Assembly (NCBI GenBank): GCA_902520495.1
Contig: CABYNW010000008.1
Location: forward strand, 1 to 47,986
From: an uncultured SAR86 cluster bacterium
GTDB taxonomy: Bacteria > Pseudomonadota > Gammaproteobacteria > Magnimaribacterales > D2472
Length of the DNA stretch: 47,986 bases
Reading direction: 5' to 3'
Under the pieces are notes generated by a model. The model was not told where the DNA came from and made no database searches. It worked only from the letters and a program-made list of their open reading frames with translations. The translations under genes and the position numbers were made by a program. Below, in pieces: positions 36,985-44,599 of this stretch (position 1 is the stretch's first letter; the number at the start of each line of letters is the position of its first letter).

Positions 36985-37059
36985 TGGCGGTCCGACGGGG
37001 AATCGAACCCCGAACGCCGCCGTGACAGGGCGGAATTATAACCGTTTAACTACCGGACC
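36985..37059 (-). tRNA. tRNA-Asp (anticodon GTC)
   Basis: A 75-nt cloverleaf on the minus strand has acceptor GGTCCGG/TCGGACC and G73, the tRNA-Asp discriminator. The anticodon GTC is at 37024-37026 in loop CTGTCAC, the T-arm GGGG-TTCGATT-CCCC follows, and CCA is encoded at 36985-36987. It follows tRNA-Val by 48 nt. Confidence 0.96.
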
Positions 37060-37107
37060 ACATTTTTAGGTGCATCATATATATTCTATATAAAACTTCA
37101 ACCTAAA

Positions 37108-37184
37108 TGGTGGGTGATGACAGGTTCGAACTGCCGACCCTCTCGGTGTAAACGAGATGCTCTACCAAACTGAGCTAATCACCC
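37108..37184 (-). tRNA. tRNA-Val (anticodon TAC)
   Basis: A 77-nt cloverleaf on the minus strand has acceptor GGGTGAT/ATCACCC and discriminator A73. The anticodon TAC is at 37148-37150 in loop TTTACAC, and CCA is encoded at 37108-37110. It is the first of the Val-Asp pair; I could not pick a convincing promoter in 37185-37250. Confidence 0.97.
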
Positions 37185-37314
37185 CTCATATCTGAAAAGC
37201 CTGTAAACATCAACATTTCAGCTATTGAGTATTTTAAAGTCTTTGTCCTGTATGTCTAGTTTAAATTGAGTGGGACAAATCTGGGAAAAATTTTGATTAA
37301 TGCCAAGTAATTTA

Positions 37315-37363
37315 TTTTTTAAAAAAAGGCCGAATTTAAAGCTTTAAAATCAACCTTTTTTTT
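37315..37363 (-). terminator. Terminator after heme receptor gene
   Basis: On the minus strand, AAAAAAAAGG (37354-37363) pairs with CCTTTTTTT (37321-37329 region) around an inner palindrome TTTAAAGCTTTAAA, and a T-rich run follows. It begins 9 nt after the receptor stop. Few GC pairs make it weaker than the other terminators. The rest of 37185-37314 holds nothing else I can support. Confidence 0.6.
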
Positions 37364-37371
37364 AAAAATTT

Positions 37372-39576
37372 TTATAAAGTATATTTAATAGAAAAACTCA
37401 TATTTCTCCCTGGCATAAGATACTCATCAGCAGTTCCTTCAGCTTGTCCAGCCACAGTTGGATAATCCCAATATTTAACGTCTGTTAGATTTCTTACACC
37501 AAACTTAATATTTACTTTCTTAGTTATATCAAAATTTAAATATGTATCAAGCGTAACTCTACCAGCTGTTTCTTGTGCTGGAGAACATATACCACTTCTG
37601 CCGCAAACTGGACTTAAAGTAGAGCGACTTGATTTCATTAATGTTGAGTTAGTATTCCACCTTAATCTTCCACTATCTGATATCCAGGATAGTGAAATTT
37701 TTGCATGGTCAGGTGATAAGGAATCTAAATAACCATCATCCTCTTTACCCTCATTTAAGCTTAAACCAAATGAAGCTGAAAAATTGTCATTGAATACTGT
37801 TTTTGACTCAAATTCAACTCCATTAGTCTCAACAGATCCTAAGTTTTGATATTGAACTTGAAGAACTCCTTGGATTGGTGGGAAAAGATATTCATATGCA
37901 ATAAAGTCTTTATAGTCATTTTTATAATAAGCTAATGACCATGAAGTATTGCTTAAAGAACCTCTCAAACCAATCTCAAAACCCTCACTTGTTTCTGCAG
38001 TAATATCTGGATTAGGAATTATCGTATACATCTGTGCTAAGTTCGTATACGTGTTGTATGCTTCATCAAAGTTAGGATTTCTATAACCTTCTGCATATTG
38101 TAAAAATAAAGACATATCACCTGAAATATCTCTTATTAGGCCAACCTTCATAGACACTTGGCTATCGCTTCTTGGGTTGACTTCGTGTCCAAAAATATTA
38201 TTTCTTGCATGAAGAGCATCTGTTTTTGCTTTTTGATCATAAGAGTCATAACGAGCGCCAAGAACAGCTGTAGTTACATCATTTAAGTAAATCCTATCAT
38301 TTATAAAAACCGCTTCTCGAGTAACCTCGCTATCTGGAAAACGCTTATGAGGATATAAAGTATTTGCAAGAGTTTTATTCACATCACCAGTGATAAGATT
38401 AACTTCAGTTTTGTCATTATTTCTAGAATACTCTGCCGTTTCACTCTCAATACCATAAACAATATTATGATTTCCAATAACCTTAATCATTTCGACTGAG
38501 AAACCTGACACCTCTTGATTGAAGTCATAATCACTTACTTCAGAAGTTGGAACAAAAGATGGTATTGGTGGTCCAAAGGCCGGCATAACCATTATCGCTT
38601 TATTTTTTGAAGTTGTAGTTCTCTGATCAGTTTTTTGAGAGAAAGATCTGATGACGCCACTATCAAATAAGCTATTTTTTCCAGAAAATTCATATGTAAT
38701 TGAAAATCTTTCCCTTTTTAAATTATCTAAACCTAATGATGAGGAAACGTTTTCTACTTGCATGTTAGATGCGCTAAATCCACTACCTAAATCAGTAAGA
38801 AGGTTGTATTCTGAATCAAGCTCTTGATTATCAAATGTAATATTTATAGAAGAATCATTGTTAAGTGACAACTTAAGCTTGGCTAAAATACTGTCCTGGT
38901 CTCCCTCCATTGGATTTAATGTTTCAGAAGCATCATCATGCACTTCCATTTCATTCATCTCTCTAGAGCTTAATTGAACAAGTGCTTCAATGTTATTTCT
39001 GACCATTGCACCAAGAACTGTTACTTTTTCTTGGCTGTTCACATCCTGAGAACTCAACGTAGCTGAAAGATATGGATTAGATTCATCGGCTACATCTGAA
39101 GCATCTTTAGTTGTGTATGCAATTGTGCCAGCTAAACCATCTGACCCATACAAAGATGAACTTGGACCTTTAAGAATCTCAACTCTTTTTAAAAGCTCAG
39201 TATCAACCAAGTCTTTACCATAACCACCACTTTGATATGCATCACCAGTTCTAAAACCATCGATGAATATATTCACTCTGTTATTACCAACACCTCGAAC
39301 AACAACATCAGAATTTCTCGATCTGCCAGATGAAATATCTTTTGGAACAGTTATACCAATTGTATTTTCTAAAAGTTGTGATACGTCAGAAACAAGTCTA
39401 GATTCTATTTCATCTTGAGATATAACTGCAACAGAGCCTACTACTTCATCAATAGGTACTGGTTGTTTTGAACTAACAGTTACAACTTCTTCAATTTCAT
39501 TAGAATTATCCTGAGAATTTATATTAGGAAATGCAAAGAATACTCCTAAAATCATTATTGTTTTTATATATTTCAT
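37372..39576 (-). CDS. hmuR: TonB-dependent heme receptor (HemR/HutA/HmuR-like)
   Basis: This is a 734-residue outer-membrane receptor with a signal peptide (cleavage near NINSQ), TonB-box-like EEVVTVSSK, plug signatures SDVVVRGVGNNRVNIFIDG and KRVEILKGPSSSLYGSDGLAG, and a barrel ending in SFSIKYTL. The block YAEGYRNPNFDEAYNTY corresponds to the FRAP-type region of heme receptors, where the usual form is FRAPNxxELY. The heme assignment rests mainly on that block and on the divergent heme ABC operon. A Fur-box array lies in the shared 75-bp intergenic region, over the predicted -10. An AAGGA Shine-Dalgarno precedes the ATG. The symbol is by analogy. Confidence 0.88.
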   Translation of the reverse strand: MKYIKTIMILGVFFAFPNINSQDNSNEIEEVVTVSSKQPVPIDEVVGSVAVISQDEIESRLVSDVSQLLENTIGITVPKDISSGRSRNSDVVVRGVGNNRVNIFIDGFRTGDAYQSGGYGKDLVDTELLKRVEILKGPSSSLYGSDGLAGTIAYTTKDASDVADESNPYLSATLSSQDVNSQEKVTVLGAMVRNNIEALVQLSSREMNEMEVHDDASETLNPMEGDQDSILAKLKLSLNNDSSINITFDNQELDSEYNLLTDLGSGFSASNMQVENVSSSLGLDNLKRERFSITYEFSGKNSLFDSGVIRSFSQKTDQRTTTSKNKAIMVMPAFGPPIPSFVPTSEVSDYDFNQEVSGFSVEMIKVIGNHNIVYGIESETAEYSRNNDKTEVNLITGDVNKTLANTLYPHKRFPDSEVTREAVFINDRIYLNDVTTAVLGARYDSYDQKAKTDALHARNNIFGHEVNPRSDSQVSMKVGLIRDISGDMSLFLQYAEGYRNPNFDEAYNTYTNLAQMYTIIPNPDITAETSEGFEIGLRGSLSNTSWSLAYYKNDYKDFIAYEYLFPPIQGVLQVQYQNLGSVETNGVEFESKTVFNDNFSASFGLSLNEGKEDDGYLDSLSPDHAKISLSWISDSGRLRWNTNSTLMKSSRSTLSPVCGRSGICSPAQETAGRVTLDTYLNFDITKKVNIKFGVRNLTDVKYWDYPTVAGQAEGTADEYLMPGRNMSFSIKYTL

Positions 39577-39608
39577 AATTTATCCTTGTATTTTAAATTA
39601 CATTGAAT

Positions 39609-39633
39609 GAGAATGAGAATGATTATCATTTAC
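39609..39633. promoter_or_regulatory. Fur-box array between heme receptor and heme ABC operon
   Basis: The sequence GAGAATGAGAATGATTATCATTTAC consists of successive GATAAT-like hexamers in one direction followed by the inverted ATCATT half. Its 19-bp core at 39615-39633 closely matches the Fur consensus GATAATGATAATCATTATC. It lies 33 bp from the receptor start and 18 bp from the operon's ATG, so one Fur-occupied site could repress both directions when iron is sufficient. Overlap of the receptor's GATAAT -10 (39622-39627) supports this. Confidence 0.88.
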
Positions 39634-39650
39634 TTTTATAAAAAAATCAA
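39622..39650 (-). promoter_or_regulatory. Promoter of heme receptor
   Basis: On the minus strand, TTGATT (39645-39650) is spaced 17 nt from GATAAT (39622-39627). The -10 lies inside the Fur box, and the predicted leader is about 38 nt with an AAGGA ribosome-binding site. Confidence 0.6.
39637..39642 (+). promoter_or_regulatory. Candidate -10 of heme ABC operon
   Basis: TATAAA ends 9 nt before the chosen ATG at 39652, next to the Fur box. It predicts a 2-3 nt leader. The -35 is poor (TGAGAA), which suits a strongly regulated promoter but leaves the call uncertain. Confidence 0.4.
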
Positions 39651-39651
39651 T

Positions 39652-40521
39652 ATGAAAAGGTTTAAATCACATAAGCTACTGCCTTTTTTGATTCTTTTTT
39701 CTTCTGCAATAGCCAGCTCTTGTAACAAGGCGGAAGATACCTCAAGAATTACTGTTGCAGGAGGCTCAATTACAGAAATAATATTTGCTTTAGGGCAACA
39801 AACTAAATTAATTGCTGTCGATATAACTTCAAACTTTCCAAAACAAGCAACTGAACTACCCTCCATTGGTTATGTGAGGGCTTTATCTGCTGAGGGTGTT
39901 TTATCTTTATTGCCATCTTTGATTTTAGGTGAAAATGATATGGGGCCTGCTGCAGTGATGGAACAACTTTCCAGGGTAGGAATAGATATAAAAATAATCC
40001 CTGAAGAAAATACTGCTGCAGGTATTATTGATAAAGTGTCATGTATCGCAAATATATTGGATATGTCAGATTATCACAAAGACCTTGTATTAAATAATTT
40101 GCGTAATGAAGTTAATAATTTAAACAATATTGTTAAAAATGATGAAAATCCAAAAAAAGTAATGTTTATATTGGGTATGGAGAGTGGCTCGCCTACAGTT
40201 GGTGGCAAGGGAACCTCAGCTGATGGTTTTATTAAAATGACAGGTGGGATTAACGTCATGAGCTCTTTTGAGGGTTGGAAGCCAGTGTCTACTGAATCAA
40301 TAATAGAAGCGAGTCCAGATTTTATAATTATATCTAATAGAGGATTATCTTCATTTAAAACGGTAGAGAAGCTAGGTCAACATCCTACTTTAGTTTTTAC
40401 CCCTGCATCGAAAAAAAATAATATTATCGCACTTGATGGAATGGCGATGCTTGGTTTTGGCCCTAGAACAATATCATCTGCAAAGGAAGTAGCTCTCAGG
40501 TATATTTCTAAAAATGAATAA
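39652..40521 (+). CDS. hmuT: Heme ABC transporter periplasmic binding lipoprotein (HmuT-like)
   Basis: This is a class III (BtuF/FhuD-type) binding protein that carries heme from the outer-membrane receptor to the permease. The N-terminal lobe begins RITVAGGSITEIIFALG, followed by RALSAEGVLSLLPSLIL and the C-lobe strings GTSADGFIKMTGGINV and ASPDFIIISNRG. I start at the ATG at 39652 (MKRFKSHKLLPFLILF, 289 residues), which gives a clean lipoprotein signal ending ASSC (Cys-24). The upstream in-frame ATG at 39607 would place the Fur box inside the gene and ruin the signal peptide. No Shine-Dalgarno is visible. It overlaps hmuU by 8 nt. Confidence 0.9.
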   Translation: MKRFKSHKLLPFLILFSSAIASSCNKAEDTSRITVAGGSITEIIFALGQQTKLIAVDITSNFPKQATELPSIGYVRALSAEGVLSLLPSLILGENDMGPAAVMEQLSRVGIDIKIIPEENTAAGIIDKVSCIANILDMSDYHKDLVLNNLRNEVNNLNNIVKNDENPKKVMFILGMESGSPTVGGKGTSADGFIKMTGGINVMSSFEGWKPVSTESIIEASPDFIIISNRGLSSFKTVEKLGQHPTLVFTPASKKNNIIALDGMAMLGFGPRTISSAKEVALRYISKNE

Positions 40522-41554
40522 AACTCTTAATTTGATTGGTTTAAGTAAACTTCATATCTCGCCAATACAATTATTTAAGTTAAATGTTTTTATTGTCTTA
40601 TGCACATTAAGTTTTTTAGTAGCCTGTATAAATGGAAGTATTTCTATAGATTTGGCAGATGTTTTTTCAGGTGAGATTTCTGATTTAACAAAAATCGTAT
40701 TAATTGAAATTAGATTACCTAGAGTTATATTGGCAGCATTAGTTGGTGCAAGTCTTGGTATTTCAGGTGCTGCACTTCAAGGTCTTTTTCGCAATCCCTT
40801 GGCTGACCCTGGTTTAATAGGAGTTTCAGCTGGAGCTGCATTGGGTGCAACTTTAGTTATTGTTTTAGGTTCAAATTTTTTAAGTGGTTTTATGCTCGGC
40901 TCCTTTTTATTACCTTTTGGGGCAATTTTAGGAGCAATGTTAGTAATAATGATGTTGTACATGTTAACTAAGGGGTTTGGATATCAAGGAGTTACATATA
41001 TGCTTCTTGTTGGGATTGCAGTGAATGCAATTGCAGGAGTTGGTATTGGAATACTTACATTTATAAGTACAGATTCAGAATTGAGAGGTTTAACATTCTG
41101 GACAATGGGGAGTTTTGGAGGAGTTACCTGGCCACTTTTAATACCAGCAATAATTATTATCTTATTATCTGTTACCTCTATGATGACTGTTTCAAGAAAT
41201 CTTGACCTAATTCAACTCGGTGAGCCTGAAGCTTATAGGCTTGGGGTAGATGTAAAAAAATTAAAATATAAAGTTATTATTTCTTGCGCCGCAGCAGTTG
41301 GAGCAAGTGTATCTTTATCTGGAATGATTGGATTTGTTGGATTGGTTGTTCCTCATTTGGTGAGGCTATTTGGTGGCGTAAATCATAACTATCTTTTACC
41401 TGGGTCTGCTTTTATTGGGGCTGCATTAATGATTACAGCAGACATGGTATCAAGAACAATGATTCAACCAGCAGAACTTCCTGTAGGCTTAATTACAAGC
41501 GCTATCGGTTCTCCGTTCTTTTTATGGTTAATTTTTAGAATTAAAAGATCATGA
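40514..41554 (+). CDS. hmuU: Heme ABC transporter permease (FecCD family)
   Basis: This 346-residue inner-membrane permease has about nine to ten hydrophobic helices and the FecCD signatures IRLPRVILAALVGASLGISG, LQGLFRNPLADPGLIGVS and GFVGLVVPHLVR, plus LGVDVKKLKYK. It forms a homodimer with two HmuV subunits to move heme into the cytoplasm. The ATG at 40514 lies within the last codons of hmuT and the stop overlaps hmuV by 4 nt (ATGA), so T-U-V are translationally coupled. Confidence 0.95.
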   Translation: MNKTLNLIGLSKLHISPIQLFKLNVFIVLCTLSFLVACINGSISIDLADVFSGEISDLTKIVLIEIRLPRVILAALVGASLGISGAALQGLFRNPLADPGLIGVSAGAALGATLVIVLGSNFLSGFMLGSFLLPFGAILGAMLVIMMLYMLTKGFGYQGVTYMLLVGIAVNAIAGVGIGILTFISTDSELRGLTFWTMGSFGGVTWPLLIPAIIIILLSVTSMMTVSRNLDLIQLGEPEAYRLGVDVKKLKYKVIISCAAAVGASVSLSGMIGFVGLVVPHLVRLFGGVNHNYLLPGSAFIGAALMITADMVSRTMIQPAELPVGLITSAIGSPFFLWLIFRIKRS

Positions 41555-42324
41555 GTATTCGAGCTGACTCTATAAATATCAACCTTAATGAAAGGCCAAT
41601 TCTTAAAGATGTTTCAATAAAAATTAACCAGGGTGAAGTACTGTCTGTAATAGGTCCCAACGGTGCTGGCAAGACTACCTTGCTGAAATCATTAGCGGGT
41701 GATATAGGACCTACAAATGGAGAAATATATTACGATAAAATAAATATTAGCGAAGTAAGTATTCAAGAAAGAGCTTTTACAAGAAGTGTGATGTCTCAAC
41801 TTCAACCTATTGCTTTTGACTTTTCAGTTAAAGAAATAATTGAAATGGGTTGGGTTGTTAGAGGTGAGAGTGTTTATGCTAGTGAATTTGAAGACGCAGT
41901 TATAAATGTGGTGACGAGGTGTGGCGTTAAAGATTTAATTAATAGGAACTTTAATACTTTATCGGGTGGTGAACAAAGGAGGATTCATTTTGCTAGAACA
42001 CTTTTACAATTATGGAGACCGTCAGATTCAAAAGACCCGAAATATTTATTGTTAGATGAGCCAACAGCAAATTTGGATCTTACATATGAAGTGAAACTTC
42101 TTAATATAGTTAAAGAATCAGCAAATGATGGCACAGGAGTAATGTTAGTTCTTCATGATCTTAATTTAGCTGCAAAGTTTTCAGACAAAATTGCATTGCT
42201 AGATAAAGGTTGTATTGTGGAAATAGGTACCCCACTAGAGGTATTGAATTCAAAAATTTTATCTGAGGTTTATGATATTGAAATAAAAGTTCAAAAAGAC
42301 CCTCTATTTATAACTTATTATTAG
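41551..42324 (+). CDS. hmuV: Heme ABC transporter ATP-binding protein
   Basis: This is a 257-residue ABC ATPase. Walker A is GPNGAGKT (35-42), the ABC signature LSGGEQRR (137-144), Walker B LLLDEP (166-171) with the D-loop NLD, and the H-loop His in LVLHDLN. The sequence around RPSDSKDPKYLLLDEPTA resembles HmuV/HutD rather than vitamin B12 or siderophore ATPases. The start overlaps the permease stop as ATGA. The heme-degrading enzyme gene follows 3 nt downstream. Confidence 0.95.
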   Translation: MSIRADSININLNERPILKDVSIKINQGEVLSVIGPNGAGKTTLLKSLAGDIGPTNGEIYYDKINISEVSIQERAFTRSVMSQLQPIAFDFSVKEIIEMGWVVRGESVYASEFEDAVINVVTRCGVKDLINRNFNTLSGGEQRRIHFARTLLQLWRPSDSKDPKYLLLDEPTANLDLTYEVKLLNIVKESANDGTGVMLVLHDLNLAAKFSDKIALLDKGCIVEIGTPLEVLNSKILSEVYDIEIKVQKDPLFITYY

Positions 42325-42327
42325 CCT

Positions 42328-43059
42328 ATGTTCATTAAAAGAAAGAAATACGAATTAGATGCGGTAAGCCTTTATAGGTCTGCTAATTCTGCCATTCTAT
42401 CTACAATGTCAAAAAAATATGAAGGATATCCTTTTGGTAGTTTTATAACGTATATATCAGATAAAAATAGAACGATGTTCATGTATACATCTGATATAGC
42501 CCAACACACTATAAATCTTAAAAAAAATTCTAAAGCCTGCGTCACACTTTTTAAACTTGATACTGATTATGATAAACAAAATAGTTCCAGGTTGACCTTA
42601 ATGGGAGATTTAAAAGCTGTTCCTAATGATGACTTAGAAAGCTGTCAGGAAAGGTTTTTAAAATTTTTACCAGAAAGCAAAAAATATTCTTCCATGCATG
42701 ACTTTAAGTTTTATAAACTTGAAATTTCAAGGGTTAGATGGATTGGAGGTTTTGGTGATATAGCTTGGCTAGATCCAAAAAATTGGAAAGATGATTCACC
42801 TAAATGGTCTAAAAATGAGCAAATGATGATTGAACATATGAATGATGATCACGCAAATGTAATTCAATCAGCACTCCATGCATGCCATGGAATTAAGGAT
42901 AAAAATGCAAAAATGATAGCGCTCACAATAGACGGATATTATATTAACTCGAAAGAGAATATATACTTTATCAATTTTGATGCTCCAGTATTCAAACCAA
43001 TTGATTATAGAAAAGTCTTAGTTAAGCAAGCAGCAGAATATCGCTCATATGAGTTATAG
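42328..43059 (+). CDS. hugZ: Heme utilization protein HugZ/HutZ family (heme-degrading, PPOX-like split barrel)
   Basis: This 243-residue protein has a pyridoxamine-phosphate-oxidase-like FMN-type split barrel at about 10-140 (ANSAILSTMSKKYEGYPFGS, MFMYTSDIAQHTINLKKN, TLMGDLKAVP, ISRVRWIGGFGDIAWL). A C-terminal DUF2470 domain begins MIEHMNDDHANV at about 165. That domain pair is diagnostic of HugZ/HutZ enzymes, which open the heme ring to release iron. It is encoded 3 nt after hmuV, so heme import and breakdown are coupled. I did not see an obvious C-terminal His tail of the kind used as axial ligand in Helicobacter HugZ; Vibrio-type HutZ uses another His. Confidence 0.88.
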   Translation: MFIKRKKYELDAVSLYRSANSAILSTMSKKYEGYPFGSFITYISDKNRTMFMYTSDIAQHTINLKKNSKACVTLFKLDTDYDKQNSSRLTLMGDLKAVPNDDLESCQERFLKFLPESKKYSSMHDFKFYKLEISRVRWIGGFGDIAWLDPKNWKDDSPKWSKNEQMMIEHMNDDHANVIQSALHACHGIKDKNAKMIALTIDGYYINSKENIYFINFDAPVFKPIDYRKVLVKQAAEYRSYEL

Positions 43060-43064
43060 AATCC

Positions 43065-43607
43065 ATGAAAGCTAATTTAAATTATTTTATATTTTTTGTT
43101 TTGATAACTTATTTTCATATTTCTTTCGCTGAAGAAATGATTTTTGGAGAGGAGACTATTTCACCAGGAATGAAAATAGTTTTTGAAGCTGCACCAAAGG
43201 ATACTATTTTTCCAGAAAAATACTTTCTTGATGAATCAAGTACTGACTTACATATTGAGATGCTTATAAATTGGTCAGAAAAAAGTCCAACTGGGTCTCC
43301 AATTGGTGGCTTTATTCCATATTTAGATGTTACTGCAATAATAGAAGCTCAGAACGGTAATTCTGAAATTGTAAAACTTACTCCTCATATAAATATTATT
43401 GACAATTTTCATTATGCTCAAAATATAAAACTTCCGGGTAAGATTGATGAATTCTATAAAGTTACAATTATTATTAAACCTCCATTAGAGAGTGAGCTAG
43501 GAATTCATTATGATTGGAAGGAGAAATATGGCTATTTACTCAACGAGCAAGTTTTTACATATACAAATCTATCTTTTAAAGAAATTGCACTAAAGAGCAG
43601 AAGATAA
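43065..43607 (+). CDS. P19/Tp34-like periplasmic metal-binding protein
   Basis: The 180 residues start with a signal peptide (cleavage near ISFAEE). The mature part resembles the P19/Tp34/FetP iron-transport family: DLHIEMLINW (His-63, matching the DIHLEADI motif), GFIPYLDVTA (matching GEWIPYLTV), and NFHYAQNIKLPG (His-116, matching PHYGANVKL). The family binds copper and iron in the periplasm and usually works with an FTR1-like permease. Here the gene is instead the last in the heme operon, 5 nt after hugZ. The residue seven before the first His, often the Met ligand, is not Met here, so metal binding may differ. The family call rests on my reading of these blocks. Confidence 0.7.
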   Translation: MKANLNYFIFFVLITYFHISFAEEMIFGEETISPGMKIVFEAAPKDTIFPEKYFLDESSTDLHIEMLINWSEKSPTGSPIGGFIPYLDVTAIIEAQNGNSEIVKLTPHINIIDNFHYAQNIKLPGKIDEFYKVTIIIKPPLESELGIHYDWKEKYGYLLNEQVFTYTNLSFKEIALKSRR

Positions 43608-43639
43608 ACTATAAATGTTATTCTAAAAATAAAAGGTTG

Positions 43640-43658
43640 CTAATAATACTATTATTAG
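43640..43658. terminator. AT-only hairpin between convergent genes
   Basis: CTAATAAT-ACT-ATTATTAG is a perfect 8-bp inverted repeat in the 72-bp gap between the P19-like gene and the DMT transporter. It could act as a weak bidirectional terminator, but it has no GC core and a downstream T-run only in part. Confidence 0.3.
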
Positions 43659-43679
43659 AAAAAAATAACATACTTAATA

Positions 43680-44582
43680 TTATGATTGTTTTCGCTGTTT
43701 ACTTGAAAGATTTATTCTAGCTAGATAAATACCAATCATGGCCACAAAAACAAATATCACTTGAATACTGTTAAGTTTTTCATCTTCTGTAAAGATAATA
43801 GCTGCAAGTAAAGTTGCTGTTATGGGCTGCATCAAGAGACCAATTGATCCACTTGACGCTGATATTTTACCTATGGCATGAGTAATAAAAAATTGTCCTC
43901 CAAATTGGCAAAGAAAAGCTAACAACAATAGATTAAGCCATTCAAAATTTGACGTTGGAAATATATCACCACCTTCAACAGCCATTGGAATTATTGAAAA
44001 AATACAACAAAAAAAAGTTGTATAAAAAATAATATTTAGAGAATTTTCCCTTCCAAGCTTAGCAATGATTAAAAGATAGATGCCATAAAAAAATGCTGCT
44101 ACGAGACATAATAAATCACCAAGAAGCTTTCCATTTATGTAATTATTTGAAAAATAGATCAATCCGATGATGCCGCTATAAGTTATTACAAAAGAAAAAA
44201 AGAAACCTTTTGATAATTTTTCTTTAAATATAATAAAGGAGAGAATCGCAACAAAAATTGGAGCTGAATTAACAATTATGGTGGCATTAGATACAGATGT
44301 TATTGTCATACTAAAATGCCATAAAGTTAGATCTGTTGTGAATGCAATTGATGCTAATGCTGTATACAAGATGGTACTTTTATTATTTACCTTAAAGCTT
44401 AATCTTTTATTGATTGCATAATTAAGCATAAATAAAAAGGGAATCGCTAGAAACATTCTATAAAAGGCGATAGCAGATGAAGAAAGCATGCTCCATTTAA
44501 CAAATATTGGAGCAAAACCAATTAGCATTGCACCAAATGCAAGAAGGATAAAATAATTTGTTCGCTGAAAATTACTTTCCAT
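43680..44582 (-). CDS. EamA/DMT superfamily transporter
   Basis: This 300-residue inner-membrane protein has about ten hydrophobic segments arranged as two EamA repeats. The first contains APIFVKWSMLSSSAIAFYR and SNATIIVNSAPIFVAILSF, and the second FGGQFFITHAIGKISASSGSIGLLMQPI. The family exports metabolites such as amino acids; the substrate is unknown. Its start codon is 17 bp from the divergent xseA start, so the two promoters overlap the opposite coding sequences. Confidence 0.88.
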   Translation of the reverse strand: MESNFQRTNYFILLAFGAMLIGFAPIFVKWSMLSSSAIAFYRMFLAIPFLFMLNYAINKRLSFKVNNKSTILYTALASIAFTTDLTLWHFSMTITSVSNATIIVNSAPIFVAILSFIIFKEKLSKGFFFSFVITYSGIIGLIYFSNNYINGKLLGDLLCLVAAFFYGIYLLIIAKLGRENSLNIIFYTTFFCCIFSIIPMAVEGGDIFPTSNFEWLNLLLLAFLCQFGGQFFITHAIGKISASSGSIGLLMQPITATLLAAIIFTEDEKLNSIQVIFVFVAMIGIYLARINLSSKQRKQS

Positions 44583-44593
44583 AAAGCTATACT
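44565..44593 (+). promoter_or_regulatory. Promoter for leaderless xseA mRNA
   Basis: CTGAAA (44565-44570, 4 of 6) is spaced 17 nt from TATACT (44588-44593, 5 of 6). Exactly 6 nt (TAAATC) then precede the xseA ATG. The -35 lies inside the divergent transporter gene. Confidence 0.5.
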
Positions 44594-44599
44594 TAAATC

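Noticed and set aside
39607-39651. Upstream ATG giving a 15-residue longer heme-binding protein
   Set aside because: It would make the Fur box part of the coding sequence and move the signal peptide inward; the ATG at 39652 gives a proper lipoprotein signal.
43608-43679. Small gene or RNA in the P19-DMT gap
   Set aside because: The 72 bp contain only AT-rich sequence and one AT hairpin, with no start plus ribosome-binding site and no conserved fold.
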